A program made the position numbers and the translations under genes. This document shows positions 1-8,592 of a DNA stretch of 38,746 nucleotides, piece after piece. Source of the DNA: Thermoplasmata archaeon (lineage in GTDB: Archaea; Thermoplasmatota; Thermoplasmata; Thermoplasmatales; Thermoplasmataceae). The stretch is taken from positions 1 to 38,746 of the forward strand of contig JAKADT010000004.1 of the NCBI GenBank assembly GCA_021820245.1. The letters are read 5' to 3'. Below the pieces are notes generated by a model. It did no database searches. It saw only the letters and a list, made by a program, of their open reading frames with translations, and was not told the origin of the DNA. Each line of letters opens with the position of its first letter. The stretch's first letter is position 1.

Positions 1-2
1 TC

Positions 3-1199
3 ACTGTATCAGGCAAGCAGGTTTCCATATCAGTCACCTTCCAGAAGAAAGCTCCAGTCATAACGTATTACAAAACAACATTCACAGAGAGCGGACTTCC
101 ATCGGGAACCCCATGGTTTGTGAACATGACAGGAATATCCAACTCTGGTCCAATAAAAGTGAGTTCCTACAGCACTACACTCAAGAACGGTACATACAGC
201 TACACAGTCTCAACATCCAGTTCACAGTACTACCCGTCTGCATCAACAGGAAGTTTCACTGTATCAGGCAAAGATTCATTGGTTGGGATAGTGTTCCAGA
301 AAACCACATACAACGGAACCTTCTCTGGAATAGTTTATCCTGGAAACTCATCAATAACTGCTAACAACATAGTCATTCACACAGTAAACGGAAGATTCAA
401 TCAGTCGCTGAAAGATGGATCATATAATGTATCTGTGTCTGCGTATAATTACCATCCGGAATTTTTTAGGGTAAATATCACAGACAAACATGTCGTGTAC
501 GTTAACATATCCCTTAGTCCATTAAACAGCACTTACCTGATAAATGGGTATGTTTCCCCATCCAGTGCATCTATCTCTTTCGGTGAAAAGAACGTTTCAG
601 TCAATGGGTCAGGTTATTATAATGTCTGGCTTGCAAAGGGCAATTACTCAGTCTCCGTTGTGCACAGTGGATACACGCCACTCATCTCAAATATCACAGT
701 AACAGGAAACGTTACAGGATTGAATTTTACACTGGTAAAACAACCAGTGCTAACGCAGAAGATAACAATATCAAACATAACTGTAATTGGATACAACGTC
801 ACAGTGAAGAACTTAACCGCTCACAATGGAAATATCTCAGTCTCATTCAATGCAAGCACCAATGGAACACTTATCATCTCAATTCCTTTCAGTAAACTTG
901 GAAATATAAATGCATCAGAACTTCATTCAAGTTTGGTCTATATATCGGGGCAGAAATACGGAGACTTCCAGATTGCGTTCTCATCGGGAAATGGATCAAA
1001 GTCCGTTCTTCTGATTGTTAAGAACCTCAGTGGGGATCCAACGCTGTACTGGATTTACACTCCACTAAATGCTGGATCGCACACCATATCTGTGAGAAAT
1101 TCTAAACTCATGTTATCCAGTGAGATACTGATCGCCGGATTGTTAGTATTCATGGGAATACTGGTAGCGTACGTGAGGAGGGGCAACAGGAAACATTGA
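3..1199 (+). CDS. C-terminal part of a thermopsin-like/surface protein with repeated beta-sandwich (PEGA-like) modules and a C-terminal TM anchor; 5' end lies outside the window
   Basis: Frame 3 is open from the window edge (TVSGKQVSISVTFQKKAPVITYYKTTFTESGLPSGTPWFVNMTG...) into the listed ORF; repeated 'FTVSGK...V.FQK' modules; C-terminal hydrophobic stretch SSEILIAGLLVFMGILVAYVRRGNRKH. Confidence 0.85.
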   Translation, partial: TVSGKQVSISVTFQKKAPVITYYKTTFTESGLPSGTPWFVNMTGISNSGPIKVSSYSTTLKNGTYSYTVSTSSSQYYPSASTGSFTVSGKDSLVGIVFQKTTYNGTFSGIVYPGNSSITANNIVIHTVNGRFNQSLKDGSYNVSVSAYNYHPEFFRVNITDKHVVYVNISLSPLNSTYLINGYVSPSSASISFGEKNVSVNGSGYYNVWLAKGNYSVSVVHSGYTPLISNITVTGNVTGLNFTLVKQPVLTQKITISNITVIGYNVTVKNLTAHNGNISVSFNASTNGTLIISIPFSKLGNINASELHSSLVYISGQKYGDFQIAFSSGNGSKSVLLIVKNLSGDPTLYWIYTPLNAGSHTISVRNSKLMLSSEILIAGLLVFMGILVAYVRRGNRKH

Positions 1200-1275
1200 T
1201 AATTCCTCATACACAACCAAATTTTTTTTTACAAATTTTGAAAACAAATATTAACCACACTACGCATTAAGGATC

Positions 1276-2439
1276 ATGAATTCAGCATTAGTGGATAGCG
1301 AACTTGAAAACTACATGGTAAAGACCAGAAGGTATTTTCACGAAAACCCGGAACTAAGCACCAGGGAAACTGAGACTGCCAGAAGAATTGAGGAGGAACT
1401 CAGATCGATGGGCCTTAATCCTATAAGGATTGGAAGGACAAACCTGTACGCTGATATCAAGGGAATGTATCCTGGTAAGACGGTAGCCATAAGGGCTGAT
1501 ATCGACGCTCTTCCTGTCGCAGAGGAGAACACTGTCGAATATATTTCTAAAAATAAGGGGGTGATGCATGCCTGCGGACATGATTCTCATATAACAATGG
1601 TCCTTGGTGTTGGAAAACTTATGACTAAGTACAGGGATTTCAAGGGCACAGTGAGATTACTGTTCCAGTCTTCAGAAGAATTGCCACCCGGTGGTGCAAA
1701 GGAACTCATAAATGGCGGTGCACTGAAAGATGTCGATTTTGTAATAGGACAGCATGTGGAATCAAGAGTACCTTCAGGTTATGCGGCAGTATTCTATCAC
1801 GAAGCCATGGCAAATGCCGATGAATTCAGGGTAAAGATACATGGTGTGGGTGGGCATGGATCAGCTCCACAGGAGGCAGTTGATGCAATAATTGCTGCCA
1901 CCCAGTTTGTCAGCCTTGCACAGACCATTATATCCAGGAAGGTTGATCCGTACATGCCTGCAGTGGTTACGGTAGGAACCCTGAATGCGGGATACAGGTA
2001 CAATATAATAGCAGCCCACGCCGAGATGACAGGAACAGTGAGAACTTTTCACAAAAATGTTCAGGATATCATAAGAAAGGAACTTGAGCATATACTTAAA
2101 GGAGTATGTGAGGCAACTCATACAAAATATGAATTTCAATACATTGAGGGCTATCCCGCACTGATCAACCATGAAGAAGTTTCCAGAGTAATAGAGGAGG
2201 TTGCTCAGGACGTTCTGGGCAAGGACAGAGTTCTCCACCCCAATCCATCAATGGGGGGAGAGGATTTTGCATATTATCTTCAGGAAAAGCCAGGAGCTTT
2301 CTATTTCCTTGGTGTTGGAAACGAAAAGAAAGGGATAATCAGCCCTCAACACAGCCCCACATACAACATCGATGAAGATGCTATGAAATACGGAACTGAG
2401 ATACTTTACAGAACAGCACAGAAACTTCTTTCCAGGTAG
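1276..2439 (+). CDS. M20 family metallopeptidase / amidohydrolase (N-acyl-amino-acid amidohydrolase type)
   Basis: Motifs RRYFHENPELSTRETETA, IRADIDALPVAEEN, MHACGHDSH, LFQSSEELPPGGAKELI, MGGEDFAYY. Confidence 0.93.
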   Translation: MNSALVDSELENYMVKTRRYFHENPELSTRETETARRIEEELRSMGLNPIRIGRTNLYADIKGMYPGKTVAIRADIDALPVAEENTVEYISKNKGVMHACGHDSHITMVLGVGKLMTKYRDFKGTVRLLFQSSEELPPGGAKELINGGALKDVDFVIGQHVESRVPSGYAAVFYHEAMANADEFRVKIHGVGGHGSAPQEAVDAIIAATQFVSLAQTIISRKVDPYMPAVVTVGTLNAGYRYNIIAAHAEMTGTVRTFHKNVQDIIRKELEHILKGVCEATHTKYEFQYIEGYPALINHEEVSRVIEEVAQDVLGKDRVLHPNPSMGGEDFAYYLQEKPGAFYFLGVGNEKKGIISPQHSPTYNIDEDAMKYGTEILYRTAQKLLSR

Positions 2440-2679
2440 TTTCACATTCCCTTTTGTACCGGCATTTCATTTGCAAGGTTAAAAAAACGCCATAAAGACT
2501 CCACCATTTCCAGTTTTTCATGAACTGGAAAGATCCGTCATCTGAAAGAAGGAGATGCCATCTCATGGTTTCAGGACAACTTATCAATTTAGCCGATCTA
2601 CAGTAAGGTAAAGCAACTGGGATCACTATTCTCAAGCATCTATTCATAATTTTTATATCTTTTAGAGGAATCGAAAAAC

Positions 2680-3651
2680 ATGAATGTAATGATGCTTGAT
2701 AAACCCGATAAGGTGGAAAACAAACCCTTGAAATATATTGTTCATAAGTACCCGGAGATAGACCAGGGGCAGGTAATTGTAAAGGTGCTTGCCAATGGAG
2801 TATGCCACAGCGACTTGCACATAATCGAGGGTGATTTCCAGCTTCCCAGTGAAATGTTTCCAATTATTCCCGGGCATGAGATCGTAGGGGAAATCGTGGA
2901 ATCAAAGAGTGATCTCCAGGTGGGAGAAAGAGTAGGAATTGGCTGGTTCTATTCAGCATGTGGCGTCTGCGACCAGTGTATTTCCGGTCATGAAAATCTA
3001 TGTCCCAATGCACTTGTGACCGGAATAAACAAGTATGGGGGCTATTCCGAATTTGCTGCTCTTGATGCACAATATGTAACCCGCATTCCAGATGATTTAA
3101 AAGACAAAGATGCAGCTCCACTTTTCTGCGCAGGAATTACTGCACTTTCAGCGGTTAAAAGAATTCACCCCAATATCAACGACAGAATAGCGGTTTTTGG
3201 GGTCGGAGGTCTGGCATTCTATGCAATCCAGTTCATAGAAGCAATGGGTGCTAAAGCTGTTGCTGTCACAAGGTCCCATGGATCTGTCGCAGAGAAGGCT
3301 GGTGCAAGTGAAATTGTTGATAGGCCGTCTGGAGGTTACGACGGATCAATTGTATTCGCCCCAAGCAGGGATACTGTACAGAAAGCAGTTGCATCCACAA
3401 AGAGTGGCAGGACCATTGTAATCCCTGCAGTAATGGATAGGATAGATTTTCCGTTCGGTGACTTCATGTGGGAAAAAAATGTAACAAGCGTTGCGAGCGG
3501 ACTGCGTAAGGAGGCAAGGGAAATACTGAGATTAGCATCTGAAACGGGTTTGAAATCCATGATCACAGAAAGAAAGCTCGAAGAGGCAAATAACGTGTTG
3601 TCGGACCTTAAGAGAGGTAAAATTCAGGGCAGAGCCGTTCTCATTCCATAA
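2680..3651 (+). CDS. Zinc-dependent alcohol dehydrogenase (MDR superfamily)
   Basis: NGVCHSDLHIIEG, PIIPGHEIVGEIVE, ACGVCDQCISGHENLC structural Zn motif, VFGVGGLAFYAIQ Rossmann motif. Confidence 0.92.
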   Translation: MNVMMLDKPDKVENKPLKYIVHKYPEIDQGQVIVKVLANGVCHSDLHIIEGDFQLPSEMFPIIPGHEIVGEIVESKSDLQVGERVGIGWFYSACGVCDQCISGHENLCPNALVTGINKYGGYSEFAALDAQYVTRIPDDLKDKDAAPLFCAGITALSAVKRIHPNINDRIAVFGVGGLAFYAIQFIEAMGAKAVAVTRSHGSVAEKAGASEIVDRPSGGYDGSIVFAPSRDTVQKAVASTKSGRTIVIPAVMDRIDFPFGDFMWEKNVTSVASGLRKEAREILRLASETGLKSMITERKLEEANNVLSDLKRGKIQGRAVLIP

Positions 3652-3800
3652 AAATCTCAATCTTTTTTTCAATCCATGTCTGGATATACCAGTAAAACAG
3701 GCAATTAGAAAGGTTTTCTTTCTGTTGTAAAATTGCTTAATCCTACCTTTTCTTCAAAAAAGAGATCCAAACTGCCCGTACCATAGCATATTTAAAAGGT

Positions 3801-4436
3801 TCAGTTGAACTTAATGTGGAAGTTAAACACGACATATTCTCCAAGGGCATTCTGGTTGGTTTGACCTTGGATACATGTATTATTGGTAAAAGGATCAGTA
3901 TAGTTTACACCAAAATAGTAGGAAACATGGTCAGAGGGATACAGAGGAAGCGGTCCCGTGGTATTGTTATCACGTAGAATGAATCCAGGGTTACTGCTTG
4001 TTTGCCAGTTGTGATCCATGTATACTAGGAGATGAGAGGTGGAGCAGTTAAAGTACGATGATCCCATTTTTGCATACTGGGAAATTTCAATCGTTAAATT
4101 TCCTGTAAAATTTGCTTTATTCACAAGTTCGAGAATGTTCAAGAACAAACTCCCGTTTGCCACTTTCCAGTTCACGTGTACCCTCAGAATCCCCGTAAAA
4201 TTATAGTATTGACTGGTCATTGTTCCATTCTCTAATGTCCAGTTAAATGTAGTGCCCGTGTAGTTTACATTGGTTCTTTCAACTGTGACCGGAGGGGAAA
4301 TGAGATGTCCTTCTACAGAAATTGCACCAGTAACAGCTACATCCGCAGTTACAATTGAAGGAGATATAACGAAAAACACTGCTGTTAGCAGCGTGAGTAG
4401 TATAATCAGCATTTTACCTATACCATCCTTCGTCAT
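3801..4436 (-). CDS. Secreted protein, probable divergent member of the 24-30 kb paralogous family
   Basis: Sec signal peptide followed by TADVAVTGAISVEGH (compare ADVMITGSVQGVGH in the array), similar length, multiple N-X-S/T sequons, beta-rich alternating pattern. Confidence 0.7.
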   Translation of the reverse strand: MTKDGIGKMLIILLTLLTAVFFVISPSIVTADVAVTGAISVEGHLISPPVTVERTNVNYTGTTFNWTLENGTMTSQYYNFTGILRVHVNWKVANGSLFLNILELVNKANFTGNLTIEISQYAKMGSSYFNCSTSHLLVYMDHNWQTSSNPGFILRDNNTTGPLPLYPSDHVSYYFGVNYTDPFTNNTCIQGQTNQNALGEYVVFNFHIKFN

Positions 4437-4542
4437 GCAATGTATAATTCACTTGGGATTATTAAAAGATTATGAATTAATAAACCATACGATAAATCAC
4501 CGTTACAGTAAAAAAAGAAAACAATGGGCGTCTTAGGTCAGT

Positions 4543-6318
4543 CTAGACCTTCATGTATTTCCTGAACCATGCATTCTTTGTATCCAGCCTGTGGATCATA
4601 TTGCCCGGCTTTCCCGATCTGGCATGCTCGTGTCCATCACCCTGATATCTTACAAGTTCTGTATCAACGCCATTCATCTTAAGTCCAACAAACATCTGTT
4701 CCGCCTGTTCAATAGGGCACCTGTAATCATTCTCACCATGGATAAACATGGTCGGTGTTGTGGCATTCTTGATTTTCATTATGGGTGAGGCCTTCATGAG
4801 TTCCAGGATGGAATCCTCCTTCCATGGATCTGTTATATTCATATAAGCTGCATTGAACCAGAACCCTATATCACTGGTTCCGCACATGCTCACAAGATTG
4901 GAAACACATCTCTCGCTTATTGCAGCCCTGAAATAGTTATTATTAGTGATCATCCAGTTAGTCATGTAACCGCCGTAGGATCCTCCAGTAATTGCAAAAT
5001 TCCCCTTTATTCCTGTAATTTCTTTACCCTTTTCAATAAAGTTGAATATATCTTCCGCAGGCCCATTTCCCCAGTCTGAAACGCATCCCGCAGAGAAATC
5101 CTCCCCATAACCGGCGCTTCCCCTTGGATTGCAGAAGAATATATTGTATCCCTGGTTGAAGAAGTACTGAAATTCCAGCATGAAACTCTCTCCGTATGCC
5201 ATATGCGGCCCCCCATGCACAAACAGGATGCTAGGATCATCTTCACCATGCTTCATCACCCAGCCCTCCACATTACCAGTTTCAACTTTTACTCCCTTTA
5301 CACCTTTAAAATTGGGATTTGGATCATATTCAATATTCTGGAAAACAAGAACTGAGGGTTTTTCCTGGGAGCTATAAATATAGGCAATTTTTCCATCGTT
5401 GACATGAAAATCCTGTATTGAAAAATCACCCTCAACGAGTTCCTTCATCTTCCTATCCGTAAATCTGTAAATGGATGTTTTCCCACCATTCTGTCCGCAG
5501 CAGTATATTCCATCATCCCAGAACATTCTATCACGGGCACCAAGAAACAGGTCAGAAATTATTGAACCGTTTCCGGTATGTTTTCCAAGAACAACAGATT
5601 CCCTGTCAATCCCCGGAAAGAGCTTCCTGACCGCCCAAGGTTTGATACCCTCCCTGTGACCAGTATAAGCCACATCTCCACCGGGAAGTGCAAGTATTGA
5701 GTTAATTATACCCTCTCCCTGGGTGATCTTCCTGAGTTCGTGTGTTGTCGGGTCAAGTTCATAAATGTCGCTCAGGCCGGCATCGTTTCCATAACTGGTT
5801 AAAACCACCCATATCCTGCCATCCTGACTCACAACATCTGTGACATCAAAATCACCATCTAGAATCTTTTCAAGCTTCTCACCGAAAATGAACAGAGATT
5901 TCCTGACCCTTATGATGCCTCTTCCGTCGAATCTGTAATTAAGTCTCGTGGCGGTAAATGGTTTATCCACTGGAGCATCCTCAGTTCCAATCACAAGGAG
6001 GCTCTTTCCATGAAGGATAAATTTTTCAATGCTCTTTAATTTCAATAGCTCCTGGGGTTCACTGCTGTTTCTGATTACCATGACACTTTCAGAATTTTCA
6101 CTGGATTTAATGTAATACATGTAATCCTGTCCAGCAATCGGACTCCGTTCTTTACCCCCAAATGTCAGCCTTCTGGGCTCTTTATCGCCCTTCCTGAGAA
6201 CAAATATGGAATTCTTATATTCATCAGCTTCAATCCACTTCATGGTAAAAAATACAGATTCTCCATCGAGAAAGGGTTCACCAATTATTTTTATGGAGTA
6301 TATATCCCTGGATTCCAT
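4543..6318 (-). CDS. S9 family prolyl oligopeptidase / acylaminoacyl-peptidase-like protein
   Basis: C-terminal alpha/beta hydrolase motifs: LFVHGGPHMAYGE, FCNPRGSAGYGEDF, ITGGSYGGYMTNWM, FIHGENDYRCPIEQAEQM, GDGHEHARSGKP. Confidence 0.93.
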   Translation of the reverse strand: MESRDIYSIKIIGEPFLDGESVFFTMKWIEADEYKNSIFVLRKGDKEPRRLTFGGKERSPIAGQDYMYYIKSSENSESVMVIRNSSEPQELLKLKSIEKFILHGKSLLVIGTEDAPVDKPFTATRLNYRFDGRGIIRVRKSLFIFGEKLEKILDGDFDVTDVVSQDGRIWVVLTSYGNDAGLSDIYELDPTTHELRKITQGEGIINSILALPGGDVAYTGHREGIKPWAVRKLFPGIDRESVVLGKHTGNGSIISDLFLGARDRMFWDDGIYCCGQNGGKTSIYRFTDRKMKELVEGDFSIQDFHVNDGKIAYIYSSQEKPSVLVFQNIEYDPNPNFKGVKGVKVETGNVEGWVMKHGEDDPSILFVHGGPHMAYGESFMLEFQYFFNQGYNIFFCNPRGSAGYGEDFSAGCVSDWGNGPAEDIFNFIEKGKEITGIKGNFAITGGSYGGYMTNWMITNNNYFRAAISERCVSNLVSMCGTSDIGFWFNAAYMNITDPWKEDSILELMKASPIMKIKNATTPTMFIHGENDYRCPIEQAEQMFVGLKMNGVDTELVRYQGDGHEHARSGKPGNMIHRLDTKNAWFRKYMKV

Positions 6319-6405
6319 AATGGGAATTGTTTTTGTTTTCTATAATTTTTTTGTCATGATTAAGGAACTTACTGACAGTTCCCTGAACACCTTGAGAATA
6401 AAGAT

Positions 6406-7191
6406 TTAATTTTTTCTTGAGATCATTCCGTTATCCGTGGAAAGATCATATTTTCCGGGGTCTTCTTTAATTCTGTCATTACGCATCTGAAAGGTTTGTT
6501 CAGGGTTTATATCAAACATGGAAACTTGGGATCTTTCACACATATGATCCCGTATCTTTGAACCGAAATCAAAGCTGTATGGATCAACGACAATAGAATT
6601 CCCGAAGAATGGATCTGAAATTGAGTTGACCGAAACGATGGGGACACGATTCTCAAGGGACCTTGCCCTTATGTAGAGATGCCACATATCAGTGAATTCT
6701 GAGTGTATCAGTGAAGGGTTCACAATTAGATCACATCCTCCTGAAACCAATTTTTTAGCATAATATGGAAAATCTATGTCGTAACAGACTGCTATTCCCA
6801 CCTTAATCCCGCAAATATCAAAAAGTTCCATCTCATTCCCGGGGGCGTACGCTTCTTTTTCCATTTTAAAGAGAGATATCTTTTTCTGCCATCCCTGCAG
6901 TTCTCCGCTGTAGATCATGGGAGCTGCATTGTAAACTGTTCCGCTCTCCTTCAGCGAAAAACTTCCGGGTACGATTGCACAGTCAGATCTTTCAGAAATA
7001 GATTCCAGGATCGAGATGAGTTTAACGTATTCCGGGCTGTCCATGTCAATAAGGTCTTTAATCCATTTTTCCGGCATGACAATCAGCGTGTTATGGCCGT
7101 ATTCCTCGGCATTCAACCTTCCCAGGTATTCAAACGCGTTATCAAGATCCATCCTTTCTGTCTGATATACGACAACCCTCATTCCATTCAT
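6406..7191 (-). CDS. Carbon-nitrogen hydrolase (nitrilase superfamily)
   Basis: VGIAVCYDIDFPYYAKKLVSGGCDLIVNPSLI (Cys nucleophile motif), NRVPIVSVNSI, LIVMPEKW. Confidence 0.88.
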   Translation of the reverse strand: MNGMRVVVYQTERMDLDNAFEYLGRLNAEEYGHNTLIVMPEKWIKDLIDMDSPEYVKLISILESISERSDCAIVPGSFSLKESGTVYNAAPMIYSGELQGWQKKISLFKMEKEAYAPGNEMELFDICGIKVGIAVCYDIDFPYYAKKLVSGGCDLIVNPSLIHSEFTDMWHLYIRARSLENRVPIVSVNSISDPFFGNSIVVDPYSFDFGSKIRDHMCERSQVSMFDINPEQTFQMRNDRIKEDPGKYDLSTDNGMISRKN

Positions 7192-7282
7192 GCGGGAACC
7201 ATTGCATGGGAGCTGAATAAGATTCTCTCTATGAGTATTAAGAATTCATAAAATTTAAAGAAGATGAATTATATCAATATAT

Positions 7283-8281
7283 ATGGATACCCTGGAACCT
7301 CTTTTTGCAAAAAAATTTGACGTTGCAAACAGACTGGGAAATGGAATGATAATCTCTTTCTGTTCCTGGACTGCAGATCTTGATCTGATAAAGGAGGAGA
7401 GCATCAGGAGCATTGACAATATAGGCAGGGAGCTTGGATTCACATATGAAATAATAGTCACGGGCGGAATCAGGCACATTACGGGTAATGAAGAAAAACA
7501 CAAAATGATGAGAAAGTTTCCTGAACTCAGTGAAATCATTCTGGATGATCACCGAAGTGGACATGGTAAAAATGTTGCTTTCGAGAACAGTGCCGGAAAG
7601 TACATAATCATGTTCGATGTGGACACTGTTTACAATCTTAACCTTGCTGACATGATCCATAATTTCATTCTTTCAGGAATTAAGAAGATGGTATTTTCCT
7701 CACTGGTGATAATACCAAGAATGATTATAAATGAGGTTGGAAGGTGGAGGGAACTCATCGATGGTGAGGATATTGACTTTTACACCCGTGTTGCCCTGTC
7801 ATATGGGATACTGGCTTTTCCATTCGATGGTAACTGCAAGGGTAAGGGAACATTTTCACTCCCTTCACCGGAATTCAACGGGAAAGACATGAACGGATTG
7901 AGAAATAAAATATTCCACATGAGAGACTACATAATCGGTTGCAACTATTCCCTGGGCGATATAAGATCATTCATAGGGACCGGGGACAAAAAAAACATGG
8001 TAGATAACGGTATTCTGTATGGAGTGGCTTATTTCCTCTCCAGAATATCAGGTACAAAACCCATGAGATACGATCGCAACAACTACCTCGTTGTCCTCGA
8101 ATCTATCCTGGAATCTCTAGTTTTAAGAGAATATACGAGAATCGACATGGCTGACCTGCCAATACGATTTAAAATGTCGGATGTCCAGATTTCCTACCTG
8201 ACGAAAAAAAGTAAACTTTATAGCAGCATAAAGGACTCCATTGTTCTTTACAATTCCATCCCTCCCATTGAAGAGGCATGA
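7283..8281 (+). CDS. GT-A type family 2-like glycosyltransferase
   Basis: IISFCSWTADLD..., GKNVAFENSAGKYIIMFDVDTVYN (DXD-like metal motif). Confidence 0.7.
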   Translation: MDTLEPLFAKKFDVANRLGNGMIISFCSWTADLDLIKEESIRSIDNIGRELGFTYEIIVTGGIRHITGNEEKHKMMRKFPELSEIILDDHRSGHGKNVAFENSAGKYIIMFDVDTVYNLNLADMIHNFILSGIKKMVFSSLVIIPRMIINEVGRWRELIDGEDIDFYTRVALSYGILAFPFDGNCKGKGTFSLPSPEFNGKDMNGLRNKIFHMRDYIIGCNYSLGDIRSFIGTGDKKNMVDNGILYGVAYFLSRISGTKPMRYDRNNYLVVLESILESLVLREYTRIDMADLPIRFKMSDVQISYLTKKSKLYSSIKDSIVLYNSIPPIEEA

Positions 8282-8592
8282 GAAATAGAAGCAAAGTGAT
8301 ACAATTCTTATTCCAAAACAAGGAGAGCTTCCAGAAAAAGACCGGTAACAGTCCAGTAATGTCCAGTCCTCTATGTGAAATCACTGCTGGAATGTTGAAA
8401 TTTTTGAAAAAAGTGAAAACCCAGTTTTTACATGTCTCTTATGGTACTAAGTGCAATAATTACCATTGTAACTGAAAAATCACATATTGTCATAATTGTA
8501 CTTATTCCGTAATAAGTTCACAATGGGAAATCTTTCCGGGCATGGCTTTCTGCCAAAATTATAATATGTCTACCCCATGACCTGGAGCAACA

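Noticed and set aside
113-364. 83-aa plus-strand ORF in an alternative frame
   Set aside because: Overlaps the surface-protein frame, which continues open to the window edge with characteristic repeats
1861-2238. 125-aa minus-strand ORF inside the M20 gene
   Set aside because: Antisense to a strongly supported CDS; likely shadow ORF
2381-2863. 160-aa minus-strand ORF
   Set aside because: Overlaps the ends of two well-supported genes and their intergenic region; composition is not protein-like and there is no recognisable motif
8278-8475. 65-aa ORF overlapping the end of the GT2-like gene
   Set aside because: Low complexity and AT-rich, with no recognisable motif; probably chance ORF
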